Below, one piece after another: positions 50,575-59,852 of a stretch of DNA of 64,000 bases. How positions within the stretch are numbered: the first letter of the stretch is position 1; every line of letters begins with the position of its first letter. Origin of the DNA: a virus. The notes under the pieces are model-generated. The model searched no databases and was not told the DNA's origin. It saw only the letters and a list, made by a program, of their open reading frames with translations. The DNA lies in IMG/VR virus record IMGVR_UViG_3300032323_001214, positions 124,001-188,000 of that record; one strand, written 5' to 3'. Position numbers and translations under genes: made by a program.

Positions 50575-52111
50575 ATTTAAACAAAAAACAAGTAACCGTA
50601 AATTAAATGAATCACAACTGTCTGAACTAGATATGAGTGACGTTATAGGTAATTACGGAGCAGCCGGCGTAAAAACGATAGCTGATAAGATCAATCCTTT
50701 TAGCAAAGGTTCTGGAAAGATCAGCGTTAAAGATAAAATGGCTAGTGAAATGTTCGTTAAAGATTTCATAGGTCGTGCAAGTGAAGATTTAGCTAGGGGA
50801 ATAAAAGCCGGTTTAGTAAATCCAAAGCCAGCAGTGGCAGCAGCTCCTGACTCAGAAAAGGTTGATCCTTATAAGCCGGCCGGTAAAACACCAGCTACAA
50901 CACCCACTGGATCAGACGATAGAATTGAACCTACAATGGACCCGGTAAAAGCAACTGCACCGACTGCTCCAACAGCGCCCGGCGCCACAGCACCTGGACC
51001 TGCATCATTAGCGGCAGCAGGCGCAAAGGCTCAAAAACAGACTAACCAAAACTTAAATGCTTATGTGCAAAATGCAGCCAAGACTTTAAATTCTGCAACA
51101 AGTCCGCAACAGAAAATGGCTCTAACTAAAGAGTTGGTTAATTTTATGGCTGACCGCAAATCTTATCCTGAATGGGATAACGCAGTAGCAACAGTACAAC
51201 AAGTCATCAAGCGTGGCGGTTTAAATCCTAACTTTGCTAATTCTGCTATGAATAGGGTTAAAGCTGGTCAGACTATGGCAGAATCATGGCAAATATATGC
51301 TATTAACAAATTACTTGAAGCAGTTAATATTTCTTGGGATGATTTGAATCTAGTAGCGTTGAACGAAAGTAAAAATTCTTGGAAAGTTGTTGATACAAAA
51401 TATCATAAACTAAACAATATATTTGAAAGCATATTAGAAGCAGACAATCAATACCCTGACACAATAAGTTCGTACTTGCAAAAAATGTTTAAGAAGTACA
51501 CAAAGGATATTGTGGTAGACCCTGCTGTCATCAATAGCGTTAAGCAAATTGCTGACCAAGCAGAACAAAATTATAACAGCATGAATCCAATGAAACGAGG
51601 TGCAAGACAAGAACTTGCAAAGCTTGGTAACATGGCGTATGCTCTATCTTACAGAGATAGTGAAGGCTATAAGCACGATAAATTTAGCGCAGCCGATGCA
51701 CAGTCTACACCGCAAACTGGTTCAGGTGAGACTTCTGGTTTAGATGCGCTAAGAGGCAGATCAAGTCCTGAAGCATCCTCAACTGCAGCCACAGCGGCAG
51801 CATCCGGTGAAGAAGGAATAGAACCGGCTACTAAGCAAATGGCTAACCTCATAAACAAAATGACTACCGCAGAGTCAGGCGATGATCTTTCACAGATTGT
51901 CAAGTTATCATTGCAGAAGTTATACAAAGTAGACAAAGCGGCATACAGTGCATTAATGAAGGAACTTAGAGGAAACACTAATGTTGCTAAAGCAGAAAAG
52001 CCGGCTACTTCATTCGTTCCACCTGCAGCACCCGCACCGGCTACTGCAAGTAGACCTGCAGTGACTGCTGAAAGCAAAATAAAAACATATAAAAAATGGG
52101 GACAGCCGTGA
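50561..52111 (+). CDS. Internal head-like protein with capsid-targeting-type N-terminus
   Basis: GTG start with AAGGA upstream. 516 residues beginning MKLNEFKQKT...LNESQLSELD, of the MKxxEF type. The next third is Pro/Ala/Thr-rich linker (about 95-150), then helical domains, then a second Ala/Pro-rich tail ending in AESKIKTYKKWGQP. GQTMAESW in the middle resembles the QGMAE sites of the protein at 29162. Probably a head or injected protein. No enzymatic motif. Confidence 0.6.
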   Translation: MKLNEFKQKTSNRKLNESQLSELDMSDVIGNYGAAGVKTIADKINPFSKGSGKISVKDKMASEMFVKDFIGRASEDLARGIKAGLVNPKPAVAAAPDSEKVDPYKPAGKTPATTPTGSDDRIEPTMDPVKATAPTAPTAPGATAPGPASLAAAGAKAQKQTNQNLNAYVQNAAKTLNSATSPQQKMALTKELVNFMADRKSYPEWDNAVATVQQVIKRGGLNPNFANSAMNRVKAGQTMAESWQIYAINKLLEAVNISWDDLNLVALNESKNSWKVVDTKYHKLNNIFESILEADNQYPDTISSYLQKMFKKYTKDIVVDPAVINSVKQIADQAEQNYNSMNPMKRGARQELAKLGNMAYALSYRDSEGYKHDKFSAADAQSTPQTGSGETSGLDALRGRSSPEASSTAATAAASGEEGIEPATKQMANLINKMTTAESGDDLSQIVKLSLQKLYKVDKAAYSALMKELRGNTNVAKAEKPATSFVPPAAPAPATASRPAVTAESKIKTYKKWGQP

Positions 52112-53253
52112 ATTTATCTGAATCCCTAAGGCTGTTAAAAGATAAAATCAATCAAATAGAATTGGTTGAAGATAAAGGACATTTAGATCATCCTGAAGAT
52201 TTGATATTTTTGGGAGGATCACAGGGGGCTAATCGTGCTGTTCAATCTACTATTGCTACAGTTAAAAATCCAGCGACAGTTACAATCAAGTGGGATGGCT
52301 ATCCTGCACTGATTTTTGGTCGTGGAACCAACGGCAAGTTTACTATTATGGACAAGCATATGTTCAATAAGAAAGACCAAACTGGCCGTCAAGTATTCAG
52401 CCCTCAACAGTTTGTTCAGTATGACCAAGCACGTGGTGTGGACCGTTCAGGGTTATATCAGATTATAGCAGACATATGGCCAGGGCTTGAAAAAGCAGAT
52501 AATAGCAAGGGTTTTTATTGGGGCGACTTGTTGTTCACTCAACCACTACAAGACCAAAACGGTATGTACAAGTTCAAAGCTAACCCCAATGGTATTACTT
52601 ATACAGTTGAAGCCGATAGTGAAGTAGGACAATTATTTAAAGGCAAGCAAGCTGCTATTGTTGTTCACCAATTTATTCCTGCAACTGCTGCAACTACAGA
52701 TGAAGCAACACCATTAGATGGTGGTATAGGTGCTTTAAAGAACAATAGCAATGTAGCGATTGTTCCTGCAAAAATGCCCAACACTCCTAAACTAACAATA
52801 AACAATAAGTTAGTTAATAAAGCTAATAGTGATATTAAAAAATATGGAGCCGCTGTGGATCAATTGATGAACACCGCCCCTCAAGCCGCTAATGCATTTA
52901 AAGGACTGTTTACAGTTTATATCAATAAGAAGATTGTTGCAGGTGACTTGAATAATCTAGTAGACGGATTCATGGAATTTTTTAATAGCAGACCAATGAC
53001 TGATTCTATGAGAACTAAGTTAACACAACACTTAGAAGCTAATAAAGAAGGACTAGTTGGTGCATTCACTATCTGGGCTAGCTTATATCAGTTGAAAATG
53101 TCTGTTGTAGACCAGCTTAACAAAGCCGCAGAAGCAAGCCCTGTCAAAGGCTATTTACAAGACGGAACACAAACCCAAGAGGGTTTTGTCGCTAACGGAC
53201 TCAAATTTGTAGATAGAATGGGATTTAGTCGGCAGAATCTAGCCGGAAGATAA
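52108..53253 (+). CDS. DUF6267-like protein with a ligase-type KxDG motif
   Basis: GTG 52108 overlaps the preceding stop (GTGA) with GGGGA 7 bases upstream; ATG 52096 is also possible. About 381 residues. TVTIKWDGYPALIFGR matches motif I of covalent nucleotidyltransferases (ligase/capping, K-x-D-G), and FYWGDLLFTQP could be motif III. Such a nucleic-acid ligase would join DNA or RNA, but remaining motifs are not clear. The DUF name is from memory. It sits in the late operon with a head-type protein. Confidence 0.6.
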   Translation: MNLSESLRLLKDKINQIELVEDKGHLDHPEDLIFLGGSQGANRAVQSTIATVKNPATVTIKWDGYPALIFGRGTNGKFTIMDKHMFNKKDQTGRQVFSPQQFVQYDQARGVDRSGLYQIIADIWPGLEKADNSKGFYWGDLLFTQPLQDQNGMYKFKANPNGITYTVEADSEVGQLFKGKQAAIVVHQFIPATAATTDEATPLDGGIGALKNNSNVAIVPAKMPNTPKLTINNKLVNKANSDIKKYGAAVDQLMNTAPQAANAFKGLFTVYINKKIVAGDLNNLVDGFMEFFNSRPMTDSMRTKLTQHLEANKEGLVGAFTIWASLYQLKMSVVDQLNKAAEASPVKGYLQDGTQTQEGFVANGLKFVDRMGFSRQNLAGR

Positions 53254-53283
53254 GCCCAAATCCTGGATTTTTTTGTACCAGGC

Positions 53284-53291
53284 ATAAATAA
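53284..53291 (+). promoter_or_regulatory. Late-type promoter box
   Basis: ATAAATAA, 44 bases before ATG 53336, with AAAGGA in the leader. Confidence 0.55.
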
Positions 53292-53335
53292 TACTATGAA
53301 TCAGTAGGATTCAAAATATTTAAAGGAATACTAAA

Positions 53336-53731
53336 ATGGCACAATTTACACGTGTAAACGGCGACTTTTTACCGTTGATCAACTATGATACAGATGCATA
53401 CACAAACTCTGGCGTTAACGCTATCACATCTGGCGCAACAGTACAACCAGCTGGTCCTAAGCTAGCTTTCGGAACTATCACATTCACTGGTGCAACTACA
53501 CCAAGTGGTGCTGACTTGCAAAAGACTTTCCAGATCATTCAGCAGTTAGCTACTATCATGACATATGAGTACACTGAAGTTGGTGACAACAGTGATACAT
53601 TAGCACTTGCTATCTATCCAGTTGGCGCATGGGACTTTACAAACGGTGGTGATCTTGATGCTGCATTGACAGCAGCTACAGGTCTAAACTATGCCGTAAC
53701 TACAGCAGCTACAGCTACATTCACAAACTAA
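53336..53731 (+). CDS. Small virion protein
   Basis: 131 residues, beta-rich, low in charge (MAQFTRVNGDFLPLINYDTD...), with a Thr/Ala-rich C-terminus. Strong codon use and late promoter with terminator fit an abundant structural protein, possibly a decoration protein. Confidence 0.68.
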   Translation: MAQFTRVNGDFLPLINYDTDAYTNSGVNAITSGATVQPAGPKLAFGTITFTGATTPSGADLQKTFQIIQQLATIMTYEYTEVGDNSDTLALAIYPVGAWDFTNGGDLDAALTAATGLNYAVTTAATATFTN

Positions 53732-53750
53732 TCTAATTAGTTTTGTAAAC

Positions 53751-53777
53751 AACCCGAGATTTATTCTCGGGTTTTTT
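53751..53777 (+). terminator. Rho-independent terminator
   Basis: AACCCGAGA pairs with TCTCGGGTT around TTTAT and is followed by T residues. Confidence 0.88.
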
Positions 53778-53796
53778 ACGGCTATTAAATAGCTGT

Positions 53797-54255
53797 ATGA
53801 GTTTTAAAATTTCTTGCTATACCCTATTTGACATCACTAATACCGGTGTGTTAAACCGTAGCAAACCTGATCCTGAAATAGAACTCAAAGAATGGTTACA
53901 AAAGAGAAATACTCAGTGTAACTTTGATACAATACTTCAAGCTATTTCGTTGCGTTCACAACCTGAAATTATTAATCTTCCTAATATAATGAAAATTAAA
54001 TTTGATGATACTCATGAGTTTGGATTTTTATTTGATCAAGAAGAGGTAACAGAATATAACTGTTGGACCTTTGACTTTGAGATACAACATCCTAGTGTTT
54101 TTGATAATGGTATTTCTGAACTAGGTGCATTATATGATGATTGTGACAGGGTACCCATGATAAAAGTAGGTACAGAATGGGAGAAACTTCCAGAGTTCCT
54201 AGATACGTCTGATGAATTGAAAAACATATATTTTAAGATTGCCCAACATGAATAA
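53797..54255 (+). CDS. 152-residue hypothetical protein
   Basis: Begins MSFKISCYTLFDITNTGVLN. A TATTAAATAG stretch, perhaps a variant late box, ends 4 bases before the ATG, which has no ribosome site. Acidic and soluble. It overlaps the next gene by 8 bases. No family assigned. Confidence 0.6.
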   Translation: MSFKISCYTLFDITNTGVLNRSKPDPEIELKEWLQKRNTQCNFDTILQAISLRSQPEIINLPNIMKIKFDDTHEFGFLFDQEEVTEYNCWTFDFEIQHPSVFDNGISELGALYDDCDRVPMIKVGTEWEKLPEFLDTSDELKNIYFKIAQHE

Positions 54256-54721
54256 TCAGCGCAGAATAGAAAAGTTTATAAACCAAGAGATTTTGCATAA
54301 TTTGCAAGATATCGTTATATTCCAAGAGGATGATGGTAGCTACAAATTGTTCAATGCTTATACTATCTCCAAGAATTCACAAAAAGAATACATTGTAACC
54401 GGTAATACTACTATTACTCCCAGCAAGTTTTATGTATTGAAAAATGCAGTTTCTTGGTGTATATTTGATAAACGAAACAAAATGTACGAAGCCAGAAGAA
54501 TTGCAGAATTAGACAATAAATTGATTTCGGTAGACGTTGACATACATATACACCAATCTTTATACAAAAAAGCTAAAACACCTGATGACAAATTGATATA
54601 TCTAGCCAAATTAAATGAAGACAGGATTAGAAAAAAGAATGTGATAAAGGAACTAGAAGATTATGTATCTGAGTCAAATATTTGGCAAAGTAAAAGATTT
54701 AACAGAAAACCACAACAATAA
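54248..54721 (+). CDS. 157-residue hypothetical protein
   Basis: ATG 54248 (MNNQRRIEKFINQEI) is preferred to an upstream TTG. Contains TITPSKFYVLKNAVSWCIFDKRNKMYEA and a long charged helix at the C-terminus. The pattern is known to me only from uncharacterised large-phage proteins. Confidence 0.6.
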   Translation: MNNQRRIEKFINQEILHNLQDIVIFQEDDGSYKLFNAYTISKNSQKEYIVTGNTTITPSKFYVLKNAVSWCIFDKRNKMYEARRIAELDNKLISVDVDIHIHQSLYKKAKTPDDKLIYLAKLNEDRIRKKNVIKELEDYVSESNIWQSKRFNRKPQQ

Positions 54722-54731
54722 GCCATAAAAG

Positions 54732-54739
54732 ATAAATAC
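54732..54739 (+). promoter_or_regulatory. Late-type promoter box
   Basis: ATAAATAC, 25 bases before ATG 54765. Confidence 0.62.
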
Positions 54740-54764
54740 TTTATACTAGTCTTGGAATAACACT

Positions 54765-55487
54765 ATGAAACTAAACGATTTTGATAATAAGCCAGTAGCA
54801 ACTGCTACTAAAGCACTTAAGCAACATTTTGAATTACCTTTCCAGGTAGAAAAAATGTCTATGCCTGCAACCCAAACTATGCTACGTAAAGTACGTGGTT
54901 TGATGAGCGAAACAAAACAACAACCAAAGTTTTATCAAAGCCAAAATAATGCAAGTTATATGAAATTGGTTTTTATGGAGCAAGCGTTGTCTCAACACTA
55001 CAGTGAACTAAGATCACATCCACAAACACGTATTGTTGTTGAAAACGAAGAAGTAGAAAAATCACAGACTATTCTTGCCGCACAAGATATGGTTGACTCC
55101 ATTCAGAAGATGGTTGAGCAAGTTAGTGATATGATTGTTAAAGAATTACCAGCATTGGTTGATTCAGTTCAATCTGAGATTGGTGTTAACGAGAGTTCAT
55201 CATTCCAACAACAAGCTTCAGAAGCATTGACTTCATTGCAAGCTGCATTGACCCAAAGCCAAACTACAATGAAGTCTGCCGTTAACGGTATCACTGGTCA
55301 AGGTGGTGCTGAAGCGTTTGACGATGCTTCAGGTATGGGTGGTGAATTAGCTGCTCCTATGCCAGGCGAAGAAGAAATTGGTATGGATGCATCCTTTGAT
55401 GACGATAACAGTGACATAGAAGTTTCTGCTGATATCGAAGAACCTGAAATCAGTGCTGTTGGTCCAGTAGGTCGTGCAAAAAGATAA
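54765..55487 (+). CDS. Possible prohead core/scaffold protein
   Basis: 240 residues beginning MKLNDFDNK, of the MKxxxF type. Long helices (VDSIQKMVEQVSDMIVKELPALVDSV, QASEALTSLQAALTQSQTT) then an acidic tail with FDDDNSDIEVS and a basic end GRAKR. Length, helicity and acidic tail resemble prohead core or scaffolding proteins of T4-like phages, but no capsid gene is next to it. Tentative. Confidence 0.5.
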   Translation: MKLNDFDNKPVATATKALKQHFELPFQVEKMSMPATQTMLRKVRGLMSETKQQPKFYQSQNNASYMKLVFMEQALSQHYSELRSHPQTRIVVENEEVEKSQTILAAQDMVDSIQKMVEQVSDMIVKELPALVDSVQSEIGVNESSSFQQQASEALTSLQAALTQSQTTMKSAVNGITGQGGAEAFDDASGMGGELAAPMPGEEEIGMDASFDDDNSDIEVSADIEEPEISAVGPVGRAKR

Positions 55488-55492
55488 TAACT

Positions 55493-55810
55493 ATGTTATT
55501 GCATGAACTTAGTCCTAGTCCATTGCTGGTTAAATTAGTAGCTGTTGTCAGTCAACTGAAAAGTCAAATTGACAATGGTGAAGAAAAAAGCGAATGGACT
55601 GTTGACGAATTTCTAGACTATTTGAAAAACAATGATATCATACTAGACAAGTCAGACTTGTATAACATGATACAGAAACCCCCGCTTAATTCAAAAATAT
55701 CTAACATACAAGCAAACAACGTTATATTCAAAGGATATGATACTGAGGCTGCACCAGAAGATGATAGTAAAAAAATCGTCAAACAAATGGCTAAAAATGC
55801 TATAAAATAA
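55493..55810 (+). CDS. 105-residue hypothetical protein
   Basis: Begins MLLHELSPSPLLVKL, then EWTVDEFLDYLKNNDIILDKSDLYNMI, a helical fold like small adaptor domains, with a basic end. Follows the core-like gene after 5 bases. Function unknown. Confidence 0.6.
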   Translation: MLLHELSPSPLLVKLVAVVSQLKSQIDNGEEKSEWTVDEFLDYLKNNDIILDKSDLYNMIQKPPLNSKISNIQANNVIFKGYDTEAAPEDDSKKIVKQMAKNAIK

Positions 55811-55812
55811 AC

Positions 55813-56133
55813 ATGATTAGTCTAACTGAAAAAGCATCAAACAGAGTTAAACAAACACTTACTAAGCGAGGCAAAGGCCTGGGAATTCGGATTGGCGTAA
55901 AGACAACGGGTTGCTCAGGCTTAGCCTATGTACTTGAGTATGTTGACAATCCACAAGAGCATGATATCAAAGTAGATTGTAACGGTTGTACTTTATTCAT
56001 TGATCCTAAAAGTTGTGCTTATATTCAAGGCTTAGAAATTGATTTTGTACGCAATGGCCTAAATGAAGGTTTTGAATTCAATAACCCTAACGAACGTGAC
56101 CGTTGTGGTTGTGGTGAATCTTTCCGTATTTGA
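55813..56133 (+). CDS. IscA/HesB-type iron-sulfur carrier
   Basis: 106 residues with the A-type carrier Cys set: Cys34 in TTGCSGLAY and Cys98, Cys100 in RCGCGESF. A-type carriers hand [2Fe-2S] or [4Fe-4S] clusters to target enzymes. Such genes recur in phages of aquatic bacteria. The likely recipient is not encoded in an obvious way here. It is followed by a nuclease gene. Confidence 0.92.
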   Translation: MISLTEKASNRVKQTLTKRGKGLGIRIGVKTTGCSGLAYVLEYVDNPQEHDIKVDCNGCTLFIDPKSCAYIQGLEIDFVRNGLNEGFEFNNPNERDRCGCGESFRI

Positions 56134-56162
56134 TTGCTTTAGCATTATAGAGGTGCTATAAT
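56134..56162 (+). promoter_or_regulatory. Sigma70 promoter of the nuclease gene, probably leaderless
   Basis: TTGCTT (56134-56139), 17 bases, TATAAT (56157-56162); ATG at 56169, six bases later. Confidence 0.72.
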
Positions 56163-56168
56163 ATCTCT

Positions 56169-56855
56169 ATGTACATACCAAATAAATATAATTATATCCC
56201 TATGAGTAGGGTTGAAATAGACGGCAAACGCCGATATGCTACCCCAGATGGTGAAAAGCTACCTAGCGTTACTACTATCTTAGACGCAACAAAACCCGAA
56301 GAAGCTAAAAAAGCATTACAAGAATGGCGTAATAGAGTCGGTCATAAACAAGCACAGCAAATCACTACAGAAGCAGCAGGTCGTGGCACACGAATGCACA
56401 AGTGGCTAGAAGATTTTGTAAAGACTGGACAAATAGGTACTCCGGGGTCCAATCCATATAGCATTCAAAGCCATAAAATGGCACAGTCTATCATTTACCA
56501 AGGTCTTAGTAAATGTAATGAATATTGGGGTACAGAAGTTCCACTTTACTTTCCCAAAGTATATGCAGGAACAACTGACTTAGTTGGCGTTCATGATGGT
56601 TCTCCTGCTATCATGGATCACAAACAAGCTAACAAACTAAAAAAGAAAGAATGGATTAGTGATTATTTTATTCAGTTAGCCGCGTATGCAAATGCACATA
56701 ACGAAGTGCATGGTACGGACATTCGTAAGGGTGTGATTTTTATGTGTACCGCTGACAATATCTATCAGGAATTCATCATTGAAGGAACTGAATTCGATTA
56801 TTGGACTAATGAGTGGTTTAAGCGAGTAGAACAATATTACATGCAATTCTTGTAA
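56169..56855 (+). CDS. PD-(D/E)XK nuclease (RecB/Cas4-like)
   Basis: 228 residues. Motifs: GTRMHKWLEDF, VYAGTTDLVGVHDG (Asp), the catalytic strand PAIMDHKQANK (D-x-K) and the downstream FIQLAAYANAH (Q-x3-Y) motif. This order is typical of RecB-family exonucleases. It has only two Cys, too few for the Cas4 iron-sulfur cluster. Leaderless start. Confidence 0.85.
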   Translation: MYIPNKYNYIPMSRVEIDGKRRYATPDGEKLPSVTTILDATKPEEAKKALQEWRNRVGHKQAQQITTEAAGRGTRMHKWLEDFVKTGQIGTPGSNPYSIQSHKMAQSIIYQGLSKCNEYWGTEVPLYFPKVYAGTTDLVGVHDGSPAIMDHKQANKLKKKEWISDYFIQLAAYANAHNEVHGTDIRKGVIFMCTADNIYQEFIIEGTEFDYWTNEWFKRVEQYYMQFL

Positions 56856-56864
56856 CCAATTATG

Positions 56865-56896
56865 ATAAATAAGTGTAATATTGAGAACTTACACTT
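56865..56896 (+). promoter_or_regulatory. Late-type promoter box with hairpin abutting the ATG
   Basis: ATAAATAA (56865-56872), then AAGTGTAA paired with TTACACTT (56871-56896), the ATG following directly at 56897. No ribosome site. Confidence 0.65.
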
Positions 56897-59539
56897 ATGG
56901 CCATTGTACAAATATCAAAGATTCAACAAAGATCCGGAAATCTAGTTGACCTACCTCAGCTGGATGATGCAGAATTCGGATGGGCTAATGATGAAAAACG
57001 ACTATTCATCGGTAAAACATCCCCCAACGAAAACATCGAAGTATTAACTTCATATTCTAACATCAGTTTCAGTCAAATTGACGGCGCTAGTAACGCAAAC
57101 TTAAATCTATCTAATACTGCTAATGGGCAAATTTTAGGTATTGAAACTATCGGGTCTAATGTTTATGTTGTGAATAAGGGTGGTAATCCCAACGTTTCTA
57201 ATAGTCCCGGTGGATTAGTTAACTTAGGTAATGTCAGTAACATAAAAATGTACGGCGGGGCTATTGGTTACGTATTAGAAACTGATGGTACTGGTAATCT
57301 ATCTTGGACAACTAAAGGTACAATATTAGCTAATATTATTGCATTGTCTAATGCTACTCCTATCATAATGCGAGTTGCAAACACTACTCCGTATGTTAAC
57401 TCTACTGAAATTACTATTACTGGCGTTAACGGTACTGCTAATTCAAACGTCAATAGTGTGAATTTTTTCGTGAAACTTGCAACGGATTATCCAACATCCG
57501 GCAATGTAGAATTATACACTGACTCGGGTTTATCAACACCTGCTATTGGTACAAGTCTTACATATACTAACTCACCCAATGCTATAGCAACAACATCTTT
57601 GGCAGGTGGTGGATCAGGTAATGTTGGTGGATCAAATACTACTATACAATTCAATAATAATAATATTTTAGACGGTGATGCTGATTTTACTTGGGACTAC
57701 ACTACCAATTTATTAGATGTAAACGGCACTGCTAACATCATTGATGTTAACGCAAATGGAAATGTTAGAGCTAATCTATTATTTTCAAACGTAGCGACTG
57801 GTACTGCGCCAATCACAGTAACATCTACTACCAGAGTTGCAAATCTCAACGTAAGCCATGCTAACGTAAGTGATTTTGAAGCAGTTACTACACAATCTAC
57901 GGGAACGTTTTATCCTGTATTTGTTAATGCAAATACAACAGCCAACTATGCATTAGGATCGAACGCTTCATTCAGATTCAATGCAGCAACAGGTAACCTG
58001 ATAGCAACATTGTTGACTGGCACAATAACAACGGCTGCTCAACCCAATATTACTAGTGTTGGTTCATTGACTTCATTAACTGTAACTGGTAATGCAAACG
58101 TAGGTAACTTGGGTACTGCAGGATTAATTACAGCAACAGGTAACATTACCGGAGGCAATCTAATAAGTTCTGGTATTTTAAGAATCACCGGCAACAGTAA
58201 TGTAGGGAATATAAACGTAACAGGTAACATAATACCAACTGCAAATATAACATATGATCTAGGAAATAATACAAACAGATTTAAAGATATATATTTGGCA
58301 AATAGCACAATTTATATTGGTAATCAAACTATAAGTAGTAATTCTACATCAGTTACAGTATCAGGCACATTGGTTGCAAATATTTCAGGTAATGTTTCTA
58401 CTGGCTTGATTACATTAACTAACGGTGCAATAATTAAAGATACAACAGGAAACGCAATATCGTTTGGTGAAAATGCAGGTACAACAACACAAGGGCAATC
58501 TGCTGTTGCTATTGGTATTAATGCCGGAACAAGTACTCAAGGTTTATCCGCAATCGCAGTAGGTAATGGGGCTGGTAGCACTACACAAGGATCAAATGCT
58601 ATAAGTATAGGCACAGATGCAGGTGCCCTTAATCAAGGAGTATCTGGCATTGGTTTAGGTGCGCAGGCAGCATTCACTGACCAACTATCTGATGCAATCG
58701 CTATTGGTAGAAACGCAGGTTATTTAAATCAAGGAACTGCTGCAATTGCGATTGGTGTTAACGCCGGGCAAACACTACAAGCAAATAATTCAATTATTTT
58801 AAATGCAACTGGTTCAGGTTTAAATCAAACAGTAGCGAACACATTCACCGTTGCACCAATAAGAAATGATGTTTCAAATGTAGGGCAAATATTATTTTAT
58901 AATACTACGAGCAAAGAAATTACATACGGAAATACTTTAAGTATTTCAGGAAACGCTACCGTTTCAGGTATCAAAACTAACAACTACTACTATGCGAATG
59001 GTGACTCCGTTAGTTTTGCTGGTACATATAGTAATAGTAATGTAGCTAACTATCTACCCACATTCACCGGTACAGTGGGTGCAACTCAATTAACAACTGG
59101 CGCAAATACCACAGCCGGAACAATCACAGGAAATTGGACTTTAACTTCTGGCTCACGTTTACAAGCGACTTATGCTGACTTGGCAGAATACTATGAAGCA
59201 GATTCTAACTATGAGCCCGGGACTGTATTATCGTTTGGTGGCGAAAAAGAAGTCACTATTGCTGAAGATGGTACTACTAGAGTTGCAGGAGTAGTATCAA
59301 CTAATCCTGCATATGCAATGAATGCAAACTGTAAAGGTATAGCAGTAGCTATCGCTCTACAAGGTCGTGTGCCTACTAAAGTACGAGGTACAGTTCGTAA
59401 AGGTGACATGATGGTTAGTGCAGGTAATGGATTTGCAAGACCATGGAATAACCCATTAATGGGAACAGTTATCGGCAAAGCATTAGAAAACTTTGATGGT
59501 GTTGAGGGCATTATTGAAGTTGCCGTCGGAAGATTATAA
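56897..59539 (+). CDS. Long tail fibre with YadA-like head repeats
   Basis: 880 residues. Start MAIVQISKIQQRSGNLVDLPQLDDAEFGWA is a typical phage fibre/attachment N-terminus. Low-complexity beta repeats (GNV, ITG) follow. Residues about 520-625 repeat AIGxNAGxxxQGxSAIAxGxxAG about six times, like YadA/Hia head beta-roll units. The C-terminus (RLQATYADLAEYYEADSNYEPG... and VPTKVRGTVRKGDMMVS) is shared with other fibre proteins and may be a trimerising or self-cleaving end. Probably the host-contacting fibre. Confidence 0.8.
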   Translation: MAIVQISKIQQRSGNLVDLPQLDDAEFGWANDEKRLFIGKTSPNENIEVLTSYSNISFSQIDGASNANLNLSNTANGQILGIETIGSNVYVVNKGGNPNVSNSPGGLVNLGNVSNIKMYGGAIGYVLETDGTGNLSWTTKGTILANIIALSNATPIIMRVANTTPYVNSTEITITGVNGTANSNVNSVNFFVKLATDYPTSGNVELYTDSGLSTPAIGTSLTYTNSPNAIATTSLAGGGSGNVGGSNTTIQFNNNNILDGDADFTWDYTTNLLDVNGTANIIDVNANGNVRANLLFSNVATGTAPITVTSTTRVANLNVSHANVSDFEAVTTQSTGTFYPVFVNANTTANYALGSNASFRFNAATGNLIATLLTGTITTAAQPNITSVGSLTSLTVTGNANVGNLGTAGLITATGNITGGNLISSGILRITGNSNVGNINVTGNIIPTANITYDLGNNTNRFKDIYLANSTIYIGNQTISSNSTSVTVSGTLVANISGNVSTGLITLTNGAIIKDTTGNAISFGENAGTTTQGQSAVAIGINAGTSTQGLSAIAVGNGAGSTTQGSNAISIGTDAGALNQGVSGIGLGAQAAFTDQLSDAIAIGRNAGYLNQGTAAIAIGVNAGQTLQANNSIILNATGSGLNQTVANTFTVAPIRNDVSNVGQILFYNTTSKEITYGNTLSISGNATVSGIKTNNYYYANGDSVSFAGTYSNSNVANYLPTFTGTVGATQLTTGANTTAGTITGNWTLTSGSRLQATYADLAEYYEADSNYEPGTVLSFGGEKEVTIAEDGTTRVAGVVSTNPAYAMNANCKGIAVAIALQGRVPTKVRGTVRKGDMMVSAGNGFARPWNNPLMGTVIGKALENFDGVEGIIEVAVGRL

Positions 59540-59552
59540 TCAGGAAAACAAA

Positions 59553-59840
59553 ATGTCATCAGCAATTTACACAGCAAACGGCACAAGCCAATTAACAGCA
59601 ATAGCAACTACTGATAAAGTACGTATTGCCACAACAACATCAGCAATCGCTGTAGCGGTAGGTAACTCTAGCATTACTGCTAATCTAACAACAGGTGAGA
59701 TTATTCCTGCAAACACAGTAGACAATAACTTTCTAGTTGGTCAAGGTAATTATATAGCATATATCAACGTTGCGGGTACAGCAGGCGCATTCAGTATTAG
59801 TACGTTGGGCATGAACCACGCTAATACAGGTACAGAATAA
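59553..59840 (+). CDS. 95-residue virion protein
   Basis: ATG 59553 has AGGA upstream (TCAGGAAAACAAA); a longer upstream frame lies inside the fibre gene. Beta-rich, low in charge (MSSAIYTANGTSQLTAIATT...). Probably a fibre partner or decoration protein. Confidence 0.65.
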   Translation: MSSAIYTANGTSQLTAIATTDKVRIATTTSAIAVAVGNSSITANLTTGEIIPANTVDNNFLVGQGNYIAYINVAGTAGAFSISTLGMNHANTGTE

Positions 59841-59852
59841 TACCCATTTAAG

